Positions 1 through 5,450 of a stretch of 5,450 bases of DNA are shown piece after piece; within the stretch, counting starts at the first letter, position 1, and each line of letters begins with the position of its first letter. Source of the DNA: an uncultured Opitutaceae bacterium (GTDB lineage Bacteria; Verrucomicrobiota; Verrucomicrobiae; Opitutales; Opitutaceae); NCBI GenBank assembly GCA_946482625.1, contig CAMLSH010000288.1:1-5450 (forward strand). Direction: 5' to 3'. Position numbers and translations under genes: made by a program. Under the pieces are notes generated by a model, which worked only from the letters and a program-made list of their open reading frames with translations, did not search any database and had not been told where the DNA came from.

Positions 1-325
1 GGCGGATGATGATCATGTCGGCGTTGAGCGCCTCGATGTTTTGCGCGGTGTCGCGGAGGGTCTCGCCTTTCGTAGTGCTGGAGCTGTTACCGTCGAGGGA
101 GATGACGTCGGCGCTGAGGCGCTTGGCGGCCATGTCGAAGGCCATGCGCGTGCGGGTGCTGGGCTCGAGGAAGAGGTTGACGATGGTCTTGCCGCGCAGG
201 GCGGGGACTTTTTTCACGCTGCGGCCGAGGATCTTTTTGAAGGCGGTGGCGGTGGCGTGGATCTGGTCGATCTCGGCGAGCGAGAGTTCTTCCAGAGTGA
301 TGAGGTGGCGGCGCGTCCAAGGCAT
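1..325 (-). CDS. pyrB: Aspartate carbamoyltransferase catalytic subunit, N-terminal part (cut by window edge)
   Basis: This enzyme joins carbamoyl phosphate and L-aspartate to make N-carbamoyl-L-aspartate, the second step of de novo pyrimidine synthesis, in the cytoplasm. The first 108 codons are visible. They show the carbamoyl-phosphate-binding domain: the STRTR phosphate loop at residues 56-60 (preceded by FLEP), then AFDMAAKRL, then SSSTTKGETLRDT at about 81-93. Lys86 in that stretch matches the lysine that reaches into the neighbouring subunit's active site in the family. The ATG at 323-325 fits the usual distance of the STRTR loop from the N terminus (about 55 residues). The bases before it (ATCTCCCGCCC) contain no Shine-Dalgarno sequence. 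The gene lies 85 bases downstream of pyrR on the same strand, so the two are probably co-transcribed. About two thirds of the protein lies beyond the left edge. The family assignment is firm. Confidence 0.95.
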   Translation of the reverse strand, partial: MPWTRRHLITLEELSLAEIDQIHATATAFKKILGRSVKKVPALRGKTIVNLFLEPSTRTRMAFDMAAKRLSADVISLDGNSSSTTKGETLRDTAQNIEALNADMIIIR

Positions 326-410
326 GGGCGGGAGATCGTGGCGGTTGTGTTGCGAAAAGTGGCGCGAGGCGAAGGCGGGCGGCGGCGATGCGCGGCGGCG
401 ATTGAATCGG

Positions 411-953
411 TCAGGAGGCGTTGTCCGCGACGGCGGCTTCGAGGCGGACGGAGTCGCGCTTGGGATTGGCGGCGTCGAGGGTGACGACGACTTTCTGGGA
501 GGGCAGCGTCGTCAGGAGGAGGCCGGTGTAGTCGGCGGCGAGAGGCATGCGGCGGTGACCGCGGTCGATCAGGACGGCGAGTTCGACTTTGGAAGGGCGA
601 CCGTGATCGAAGAGTTCGTCGAGGGCGGCTTTGACGGTGCGGCCGGAGAAGAGGACGTCGTCCACGAGGATGACGGTGGCGGCGTGCACATCGATGGGGA
701 TGTGCGTGGGGGCGAATTCCTTGGGGATGGGATTGCGGCTGATGTCGTCGCGGTGGAAGGAGATGTCGAGGGTGCCGACGCGAGCGTTGGGGAGGGCGGC
801 GGCGAGGCGTTGCGCGAGGGTGATGCCGCCGTTGGCGATGCCGAGGAGGAGGAGCTTTTCGCCGCGCGGATGGCGTTCGGCGATGGCGAGGGCGAGCCGG
901 TCGATGGCAGCGTGGATTTCAGAAGCGGAGAGTCTCTTGGGCGACGTGGGCAC
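411..953 (-). CDS. pyrR: PyrR-family uracil phosphoribosyltransferase / possible pyr operon regulator
   Basis: PyrR proteins convert uracil and PRPP to UMP, and in Firmicutes they also bind pyr mRNA to cause attenuation. The 180-residue length is normal for the family. The PRPP-binding loop is intact (VILVDDVLFSGRT, residues 94-106), as are the family marker DISFHRDD (63-70) and DRGHRRMPLAADYTG (130-144). The start is a GTG at 951-953: no ATG lies upstream in frame before the terminator region, and the family's N-terminal helix begins right after it (RLSASEIHAAI). No Shine-Dalgarno sequence precedes it. Against the Bacillus subtilis sequence as I remember it, several residues linked to RNA binding differ (T18 to D, H22 to L, K40-T41 to A-N, R146 to A), while R19, H140 and R141 are kept. 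The enzyme role is therefore better supported than RNA-dependent regulation. The gene probably heads a pyr operon with pyrB. Confidence 0.93.
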   Translation of the reverse strand: MPTSPKRLSASEIHAAIDRLALAIAERHPRGEKLLLLGIANGGITLAQRLAAALPNARVGTLDISFHRDDISRNPIPKEFAPTHIPIDVHAATVILVDDVLFSGRTVKAALDELFDHGRPSKVELAVLIDRGHRRMPLAADYTGLLLTTLPSQKVVVTLDAANPKRDSVRLEAAVADNAS

Positions 954-1094
954 GGAGGAGCGTTTTGTCAGCGGGAGGGTGAGGTTGGGAAGATTTTTTT
1001 GGGAATGAATCGTGTCATCAGATCTGGCGTGGGGAACGAGTGGGGTGGGCCAGGGGTATTTGCGACGAAGCGCGGTGAACTGCGGGCGACACGA

Positions 1095-1131
1095 AAAAGG
1101 GCGCGATGACCGGAGTCATTCGCGCCCTTTT
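1095..1131 (-). terminator. Intrinsic terminator after the sugar transferase gene
   Basis: Read on the minus strand, an almost perfect inverted repeat (arms AAAAGGGCGCGAATGAC and GTCATCGCGCCCTTTT, with one unpaired base and a four-base loop, TCCG) ends in a run of five T. It begins 30 bases after the TAA stop of the sugar transferase, the expected place for its terminator, and it separates that gene from pyrR. The plus-strand copy also ends in four T, so it could work in both directions, although no plus-strand gene needs it here. Because it also lies 141 bases before the pyrR start, a role as a pyr attenuator cannot be excluded, but there is no visible antiterminator. Confidence 0.85.
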
Positions 1132-1161
1132 GGGTGATGCAGAAAGCGAGAGCTGGCGATT

Positions 1162-2568
1162 TTAGTAGGCGGTCTTCGGAGGGAAGATGACCTGCCAGGC
1201 GGTCGCGAAGAGGATCTTGATGTCGAGGAATAGGGACCACTTGTTGATGTAGAGCATGTCGTAGCCGACGCGCTTTTCGAGGAGGGAGACCTCGGAGATT
1301 TCGCCGCGGAAACCTTTGCTTTGGGCGAGGCCGGTGATGCCGGGCTTCACGTAGTGGCGGGAGTAGTAATTGCGGAGGAGTTTCGCGAACTCGGCGTCGT
1401 GCTCGATCATGTGCGGGCGTGGGCCGGAGACACTCATCTCACCGAGAAGGACATTCAGGAACTGAGGCACTTCATCGAGGCTGGTGCGGCGCAGGAAGCG
1501 GCCGAAGGCGAAGATGCGGGCGTCGCCAACCTTGGCCTGAACGGTCTGCTGGATCTGCGTCTGGGCGGCGTTCATCGTGCGGAACTTCCAGATGTTGAAG
1601 CGGCGCTTGTTGATGCCGGAGCGGAGCTGCGGATAGAAGATCGGGCCGGGCGATTGGGCGCGCTGCACGAGCCAGACGACGATCGTGAGCGGAGGGAGGA
1701 TGAAGAGAACGACCGGGAGGGAGACGGCGATGTCGAGGGCGCGTTTGAGGACGCGGTTGACAGGGTTTTGGAGCGGCTCGTCGTCGAGCGTGAAGAAGGT
1801 ATACTCGCCCTCGTGATCGACGCTGACGGGATGGTCGTAGTACGAGTTGAGATTGTTGTAGAGGCGGACGCGGGTGCCGGCGCGCTGGGCGGCCTGAACG
1901 ACGCGGTTGGACTCTTCGTGACCGAGATAAAACTGGAGGAGAACGATCTGGCCGATGTGGTTCTGCTCGATGACGCGGGTGAGGTCCTCCACGCGGCCGA
2001 AGCAGGGGAGACCATCGATCAAGGTATTGGCTGACTCGTTACAGAGGAAGCCGACGGGCTCGACGCCCAAGTGGGCTTTCTGGGTGATCCAACCCTTGAG
2101 TTTGCGCACCTCTTCCGGAGAACCGATGAAGAGCGTACGGACGGCGTGATCTTTGAAGAAGAAGCGGGAGATGAGGCCGGGGAGAAAGCAGTTCGCGAGG
2201 TAGAGGGAAGCGGCTGCGATGACCAGGAACGACGCGAGGAAAACGCGGCTGATGTTGATGTCCTTTGTGGCGAAGGCCACGAAGAAGAGGACGAGCGCGA
2301 TGCGGACCAGCTGGCGTTGGGTGATCTGGAAGAGCTCCATCCAGTTGAGGTAGCCGAGGCGGCCGCCCATGGTGTGGTAGCTGCGGGCGCTGATCAACGT
2401 GCCGCCGATCACGCCGAGGAAGTAGAGTTTGATGTTGGTCTCGCTGGCGAAAAGCACGAGGCCGCTCTTTTCGATAATCGCGGCCCATGCGAGAAAGAGG
2501 ATGGCAAGCAGCACGGTGACAATAAACCCGTGGAGCGAGATGAGTCCTTCTTGACGATGTTTGAGCAT
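1162..2568 (-). CDS. Undecaprenyl-phosphate sugar phosphotransferase (WcaJ/WbaP-type polyprenyl glycosylphosphotransferase)
   Basis: This inner-membrane enzyme transfers a sugar-1-phosphate from a UDP-sugar to undecaprenyl phosphate, the first committed step of many exopolysaccharide, capsule and O-antigen pathways. The 468-residue protein has the full long-form layout. Four hydrophobic segments come first (about 12-31, 47-61, 86-101, 108-128). A Rossmann-like middle domain follows (about 143-250), whose nucleotide loop is reduced to FIGSPEE rather than a clear GxGxxG. A fifth membrane or re-entrant segment (about 279-301) begins in KRALDI. The C-terminal catalytic domain has SPGPIFYPQLRSG (306-318), WKFRTM (327-332), the Asp-Glu catalytic pair D365-E366 in RRTSLDEVPQF, SGPRPH (381-386) and VKPGITGLAQ (407-416). 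The ATG at 2566-2568 is supported by an in-frame TGA about 40 bases upstream and by the membrane segment starting soon after it. Family and reaction are secure. The sugar (glucose, galactose or another) cannot be told from sequence, so no symbol is given. It is divergent from a glycosyltransferase gene that probably acts in the same pathway. Confidence 0.94.
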   Translation of the reverse strand: MLKHRQEGLISLHGFIVTVLLAILFLAWAAIIEKSGLVLFASETNIKLYFLGVIGGTLISARSYHTMGGRLGYLNWMELFQITQRQLVRIALVLFFVAFATKDINISRVFLASFLVIAAASLYLANCFLPGLISRFFFKDHAVRTLFIGSPEEVRKLKGWITQKAHLGVEPVGFLCNESANTLIDGLPCFGRVEDLTRVIEQNHIGQIVLLQFYLGHEESNRVVQAAQRAGTRVRLYNNLNSYYDHPVSVDHEGEYTFFTLDDEPLQNPVNRVLKRALDIAVSLPVVLFILPPLTIVVWLVQRAQSPGPIFYPQLRSGINKRRFNIWKFRTMNAAQTQIQQTVQAKVGDARIFAFGRFLRRTSLDEVPQFLNVLLGEMSVSGPRPHMIEHDAEFAKLLRNYYSRHYVKPGITGLAQSKGFRGEISEVSLLEKRVGYDMLYINKWSLFLDIKILFATAWQVIFPPKTAY

Positions 2569-2609
2569 GAGGGGCGTTCTTCTGAAAACTGTTTGCGAGT
2601 TGCGGGCTC

Positions 2610-2637
2610 ATACTAGCGAAACGCGTTTTCCCAACAA
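2610..2637 (-). promoter_or_regulatory. Candidate sigma-70-type promoter of the sugar transferase gene
   Basis: On the minus strand, TTGTTG (2637-2632) and TAGTAT (2615-2610) are separated by 16 bases, with the -10 box about 41 bases before the ATG at 2568. TAGTAT matches four of six consensus positions and TTGTTG three of six. The position is sensible, but the match is weak and could be chance. Confidence 0.3.
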
Positions 2638-2682
2638 TCAGGCCCCCCCTGTTCGCTCGTTAGGGGAAACCCTCAGCGGCGC

Positions 2683-2709
2683 CCCGGACGGATGCCGGGT
2701 ATCCGTGGG
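2683..2709 (+). other. Hairpin with two mutually exclusive foldings before a small ORF
   Basis: ACGGAT (2688-2693) pairs with ATCCGT (2701-2706) around a seven-base loop. The stem can continue as CCC (2683-2685) with GGG (2707-2709) across a two-base bulge. Alternatively, CCCGG (2683-2687) can pair with CCGGG (2695-2699), which excludes the first fold. In the first fold, the GGG of the GGGAG ribosome-binding-like sequence at 2707-2711 is paired; in the second it is free. This is a structure seen in the sequence. Any regulatory role is inference, and a protein-binding palindrome is equally possible. Confidence 0.35.
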
Positions 2710-2721
2710 AGTTTTAAATTA

Positions 2722-2823
2722 ATGATTGGTACTAAGTGGTTAACGAATCGTGAGGACGTGGTCGCCTGGGGTGTTTCCGCGGCGCCGGCGGAATCTTTTC
2801 TGCGGGTTCGCGACACGCGGTGA
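2722..2823 (+). CDS. Possible 33-residue small protein or leader peptide
   Basis: An ATG at 2722 opens 33 codons ending in TGA at 2821-2823. It starts MIGTKWLTNREDVVAWGVSA. It is preceded by GGGAG (2707-2711) with a 10-base, AT-only spacer, which makes it the only start in the window with a credible Shine-Dalgarno sequence. The stretch KWLTNREDVVAWGVS loosely recalls the first helices of excisionase or MerR-like DNA-binding domains, but the protein ends before such a domain would be complete. It could be a leader peptide, a gene remnant or a chance ORF. It lies 96 bases before the glycosyltransferase ATG on the same strand. I do not recognise it as a known gene. Confidence 0.22.
   Translation: MIGTKWLTNREDVVAWGVSAAPAESFLRVRDTR
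2775..2799 (+). terminator. Weak terminator-like hairpin in the glycosyltransferase leader
   Basis: TTCCGC (2775-2780) pairs perfectly with GCGGAA (2788-2793) around a seven-base GC loop and is followed by TCTTTT. Stem and T-run are both short, so it is at best a weak terminator or attenuator. It lies inside the possible 33-codon ORF and before the glycosyltransferase, where a translation-coupled attenuator would be placed. The role is inference. Confidence 0.22.
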
Positions 2824-2919
2824 CCCGTTTTGGCCGTTGCAGAGGTTTGGCTCGACAATGGCGGCGGGCTCGACGGCATAACCCTTTCCGCGCTCTGTAT
2901 TCACACATCCGCTTCAACA

Positions 2920-4089
2920 ATGCCGCTGAAAATCCTGCACTCCATCCGTTCTGTGAATCCGCATGGCGGTGGACCGGTGGAAGCGATCAAGCAGCTCGCG
3001 GCGGTGAACACGAAAGCAGGTCACTCCATCGAAGTTGTTTGTCTCGATGCGCCCGACGAACCGTGGGTCAAGGCGTTTCCACTGCCGTGTCACGCGATGG
3101 GGCCGGCGAAGGGCAGCTACGGTTACTCGCCGCGATTGGTGCCATGGCTGCGTGAACATCGCCGGGATTACGACGCGGTCGTGATCGACGGACTCTGGCA
3201 GTATCACGCCTTCGGTGTCTGGCGGGCTCTGAAGGGGACGGAAACGCCGTATCATGTTTTCACGCACGGCATGCTCGATCCGTGGTTCAAGCGGACCTAT
3301 CCGCTGAAGCATCTCAAAAAATGGATTTACTGGCCGTGGGGCGACTATCGCGTGTTGCGCGATGCGCGGTCGGCGCTTTTCACGTGCGAGGAAGAGCGCC
3401 GGTTGGCGCGGCAATCCTTCTGGCTCTATAAGTGTAACGAGCGCGTGGTGAATCTCGGCACTGGCGCGCCGGTCGGAGAACCGCAAAATCAGCGCGCATT
3501 GTTTGAGGAGAAATTCCCGCAGGTTCGCGGAAAACACTGTCTGCTCTTCCTCGGGCGCGTGCATGTGAAGAAAGGAAACGATCTTCTCTTCCACGCGTTG
3601 GCAGACGTCCTGAAATCGGGCGCCTCGCCGGAGCTGGCGAACTGGCATCTCGTGATCGCCGGCCCGGACGACCATCCGTACGGCCATGAGATGAAGGCGC
3701 TCGCTGAGAAACTCGGAATCGCCGATCGGGTCACGTGGACCGGTATGTTGACGGGCGATCTGAAGTGGGGCGCGTTCCACCGGGCAGAGGCGTTCGTCTT
3801 GCCGTCGCATCAGGAAAACTTCGGCATTGCCGTCGCCGAAGCGCTCGCCTGCCGCGTGCCGGTGCTGATTTCCAACAAGGTCAATATCTGGCGCGAGATC
3901 GAGCAGGACGGCGCCGGGCTCGTCGAAAACGACGACGTGGCGGGCACGAAAAATCTCCTCACGCGCTGGCTCGCATTGGCGCCCGCCGAGCGCGCGGCGA
4001 TGCGCGAGCGCGCGGCGTCTTGTTTCGCGCAGCGTTTTCATGTCGAGCAGAGCGCGAAGTCGCTGATCGCGGTGCTCGAAGGGCGTTGA
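2920..4089 (+). CDS. GT4-type (GT-B fold) glycosyltransferase, probably surface polysaccharide assembly
   Basis: The 389-residue protein has the two-domain GT-B layout. The N-terminal domain opens MPLKILHSIRSVNPHGGGPV, with the glycine-rich acceptor-side loop GGGP at 16-19, and carries FTHGMLDPWF (114-123), typical of GT4 enzymes from polysaccharide clusters. The C-terminal donor domain starts at about 207 (LLFLGRVHVKKGND, with the phosphate-contacting R/K positions of the family). It continues with VIAGPDD (245-251), VTWTGML (271-277) and the EX7E motif (E299 and E307 in HQENFGIAVAEALA), which grips the nucleotide sugar. The ATG at 2920 was chosen because the family's first beta strand starts immediately; a TTG at 2830 would add 30 residues that look unlike the family. 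No Shine-Dalgarno sequence precedes it. It probably adds a later sugar to the lipid-linked chain started by the divergent sugar transferase. Donor and acceptor cannot be predicted. No clear terminator follows. Confidence 0.9.
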   Translation: MPLKILHSIRSVNPHGGGPVEAIKQLAAVNTKAGHSIEVVCLDAPDEPWVKAFPLPCHAMGPAKGSYGYSPRLVPWLREHRRDYDAVVIDGLWQYHAFGVWRALKGTETPYHVFTHGMLDPWFKRTYPLKHLKKWIYWPWGDYRVLRDARSALFTCEEERRLARQSFWLYKCNERVVNLGTGAPVGEPQNQRALFEEKFPQVRGKHCLLFLGRVHVKKGNDLLFHALADVLKSGASPELANWHLVIAGPDDHPYGHEMKALAEKLGIADRVTWTGMLTGDLKWGAFHRAEAFVLPSHQENFGIAVAEALACRVPVLISNKVNIWREIEQDGAGLVENDDVAGTKNLLTRWLALAPAERAAMRERAASCFAQRFHVEQSAKSLIAVLEGR

Positions 4090-4236
4090 AAAGAGCTCTT
4101 CGCGTCGCTCTGCTCGCCGCTTCGATGTTCATCGCGTTGCCGCACTTCGCTCGTTTTGTCCGGCACTTTACTGTCCTAACGTCTGTCCGTTGACCCAACC
4201 TTTGCGCGACCACCTTTTGCCGCGCAGCTTTACCCT

Positions 4237-5193
4237 ATGAAAACCTCCTTGTTTCGTCGTTCGCTGATCACCCTCGGCATGGCCTGTGTTTCGTTCGTTT
4301 CGGCCGTCTCCGCTGCGGATAAAAAAATCACCGTCGGCTTCGCGCAGACAGGTGCGGAAAGCGCCTGGCGCACCGCCAACACCAACTCGATGAAGACCGA
4401 AGCCGAGAAGCGCGGCATCAATCTCAAGTTCGCCGACGGCCAGGGCCAGCTCGAGAACCAGATCCGCGCCGTGCGCTCGTTTGTCACGCAACGTGTCGAC
4501 GTCATCGTGATCGCGCCGATCAAGACGACCGGTTGGGACAACGTCCTTCGCGAAGCCAAACGCGCCAAAATCCCCGTCGTGATCATGGATCGTCAGATCG
4601 AGACGACCGATGAAACGCTTTTCCACTGCTTCGTCGGTTCCAATTTCTACGAAGAGGGCCAGATGGCCGTGGAATGGCTCGCGAAGAATCGCGGCGAGCG
4701 CACCAAGATCGTCGAGCTTCAGGGCACGCCCGGCTCCGCTGCCGCCAATGATCGCCGCAAGGCTTTCGCCGATGGCCTCGCGAAGCACGCCGATCTCAAG
4801 ATCATCGATTCCCAGAGCGGCGATTTCAGCCGGGCCAAGGGCAAGGAAGTCATGGAGGCCTTCCTCAAGAAGCACGGCAAATCCATCGAGATCGTGTATT
4901 CCCATAACGACGACATGGCACTCGGCGCGATCCAGGCCATCGAGGAAGCCGGCCTCAAACCCGGCAAGGACATCATCATCGTCTCCGTCGATGCCATTAA
5001 AGAAGCGGTGCAAGCCGTGGCCGACGGCAAGATTAGCGTCACCGTCGAGTGCAACCCCATGTTCGGACCGAAAATCTACGACACCATCGACAAGATCCTG
5101 AAGGGCGAGAAGGTCGAACGCGTCTCCTACAACAAGGACGAACTCTTCGACTCCACCAACGCCGCCGCCCGCGTCGACTCCCGCGAATACTGA
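4237..5193 (+). CDS. ytfQ: Periplasmic sugar-binding protein of an ABC importer, YtfQ (galactofuranose-binding) type
   Basis: This is the soluble receptor that captures a sugar in the periplasm and delivers it to an inner-membrane ABC importer. The 318-residue protein begins with a signal peptide (KTSLFRR, a hydrophobic stretch at about 9-22, cleavage near AVSAA at 24-28) and then one periplasmic-binding domain of the ribose/galactose class. It follows E. coli YtfQ, as I remember it, closely along its length: ESAWRTANTN (41-50), ENQIRAVRSFV (73-83), IAPIKTTGW (92-100), MDRQ (117-120), ELQGTPG (160-166), NDRRKAFADG (171-180), SQSGDFSRAKGKEVMEAF (192-209) and HNDDMALGAIQAIEEAGLKP (223-242). Residues lining the galactofuranose site, including the Trp-Arg pair at 44-45 and Asp118-Arg119, appear kept. 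The substrate may be galactofuranose or a similar furanose, not necessarily ribose. The gene starts 147 bases after the glycosyltransferase, without a visible terminator, promoter or Shine-Dalgarno sequence, and is followed by its ATPase gene. Confidence 0.9.
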   Translation: MKTSLFRRSLITLGMACVSFVSAVSAADKKITVGFAQTGAESAWRTANTNSMKTEAEKRGINLKFADGQGQLENQIRAVRSFVTQRVDVIVIAPIKTTGWDNVLREAKRAKIPVVIMDRQIETTDETLFHCFVGSNFYEEGQMAVEWLAKNRGERTKIVELQGTPGSAAANDRRKAFADGLAKHADLKIIDSQSGDFSRAKGKEVMEAFLKKHGKSIEIVYSHNDDMALGAIQAIEEAGLKPGKDIIIVSVDAIKEAVQAVADGKISVTVECNPMFGPKIYDTIDKILKGEKVERVSYNKDELFDSTNAAARVDSREY

Positions 5194-5261
5194 GCCGCGC
5201 TGGCAAACCCCGTCCTCGCCGTCGCGCTTAGTCGCCTTCGTTTAATCCAGCACGCCACACG

Positions 5262-5450
5262 ATGAGTTCCGCCCCGTTGCTTCAAATGCGCGGCATCGGG
5301 AAACGGTTTCCCGGTGTTGTCGCCCTCGCGGGCGTGGATCTCAGTGTGCGCGCCGGTGAAATCCACGCGCTCCTCGGCGAAAACGGCGCGGGTAAATCGA
5401 CGCTCATCAAAGTCCTCACGGGCGTTTACTCGATCGACGACGGCCAGATC
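5262..5450 (+). CDS. Sugar ABC transporter ATP-binding protein, N-terminal part (cut by window edge)
   Basis: The first 63 residues of the ATPase that powers the importer are visible. They contain the aromatic A-loop region ([16 protein letters not shown], 14-29), the Walker A motif GENGAGKST (39-47) and [12 protein letters not shown] (52-63). The [20 protein letters not shown] stretch is characteristic of the double-domain sugar ATPases YtfR, MglA and RbsA, which are about 500 residues long. The ATG at 5262 is chosen because ABC homology begins within a few residues; it lacks a Shine-Dalgarno sequence. It lies 68 bases after the binding-protein gene on the same strand, so the pair form an operon in which permease genes would be expected next. 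Given the YtfQ-like neighbour, YtfR is the most likely match, but the symbol is left blank because too little is visible. Confidence 0.92.
   Translation, partial: MSSAPLLQMRGIGKRFPGVVALAGVDLSVRAGEIHALLGENGAGKSTLIKVLTGVYSIDDGQI

Larger units (their letters stand above)
2569..2919. other. Divergent intergenic region between polysaccharide genes
   Basis: This 351-base gap separates the divergent sugar transferase and glycosyltransferase genes and must carry the promoters of at least the former. Its contents differ from the flanking genes: a run of seven C (2643-2649), a small AGGG-GAAA-CCCT hairpin near 2662-2673, two larger hairpins (2683-2709 and 2775-2793), an AT-rich island at about 2711-2750, and a possible 33-codon ORF. 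No tRNA, IS end or CRISPR repeat is visible. I could not place a convincing promoter for the glycosyltransferase. Confidence 0.6.

Noticed and set aside
6..1109. A long open frame on the plus strand across pyrB and pyrR (367 codons)
   Set aside because: It is antisense to two clearly recognised genes and has a low-complexity Gly/Glu/Asp/Arg-rich composition, as expected from the reverse strand of GC-rich coding DNA.
2662..2673. AGGG-GAAA-CCCT mini-hairpin with a GNRA loop, considered as part of a riboswitch such as c-di-GMP-I
   Set aside because: A four-base stem alone is not enough, and the conserved core of known riboswitch classes could not be recognised around it.
2830..2919. An upstream TTG start that would lengthen the glycosyltransferase by 30 residues
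   Set aside because: The added residues do not resemble the family, which normally begins with the first beta strand seen right after the ATG at 2920.
2914..4041. A long open frame on the minus strand inside the glycosyltransferase (375 codons)
   Set aside because: It mirrors a gene with a full set of GT4 motifs, and its own translation is Arg/His-rich with no recognisable domain.
4091..4100. Perfect palindrome AAGAGCTCTT just after the glycosyltransferase stop, considered as a terminator
   Set aside because: It has no loop, no GC-rich stem and no T-run; a 10-base palindrome is likely by chance.
4190..4226. TTGACC at 4190-4195 as a ytfQ promoter, and a TGCGCG/CGCGCA stem (4203-4208, 4221-4226) before the ytfQ start
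   Set aside because: No -10 box lies at a workable distance from TTGACC, and the stem is short with a 12-base loop, so neither is supported.
4168..5013. A 281-codon minus-strand frame inside the sugar-binding protein gene
   Set aside because: It is antisense to a full-length YtfQ-type protein with a signal peptide; its composition is that of a shadow frame.

Overview
The window is GC-rich and gene-dense and comes from a bacterium. Gene content and protein style suggest a Verrucomicrobiota member, possibly of the Opitutus group: a PyrR with a GIANGG loop directly before PyrB, a WcaJ-type sugar transferase, a GT4 glycosyltransferase and a YtfQ-type sugar transporter. This placement is inferred from remembered protein similarity, not a search. 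None of the six main start codons has a convincing Shine-Dalgarno sequence.

Left part (1-2568, minus strand): the N-terminal 108 codons of aspartate carbamoyltransferase (pyrB) run off the left edge. Upstream of pyrB is pyrR, a uracil phosphoribosyltransferase and possible pyr regulator; together they look like the head of a pyrimidine biosynthesis operon. A clear intrinsic terminator (1095-1131) separates pyrR from a complete polyprenyl-phosphate sugar phosphotransferase gene (1162-2568), the membrane enzyme that loads the first sugar onto undecaprenyl phosphate for surface polysaccharide.

Middle (2569-2919): a 351-base divergent intergenic region. It holds a weak candidate promoter for the sugar transferase, an AT-rich island, two hairpins and a possible 33-codon ORF that has the only good ribosome-binding site in the window. 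This is the least explained stretch.

Right part (2920-5450, plus strand): a GT4-type glycosyltransferase, probably a partner of the sugar transferase in polysaccharide assembly. It is followed by a periplasmic sugar-binding protein very like the galactofuranose-binding protein YtfQ, then the first 63 codons of the matching ABC transporter ATPase (YtfR/MglA/RbsA type), cut by the window edge. The gene order matches the start of a ytfQ-ytfR-type import operon.

The genes themselves belong to known families. I found no clear evidence of an undescribed system. The points worth a second look are the intergenic leader, the changed RNA-contact positions in PyrR, and the absence of Shine-Dalgarno sequences.
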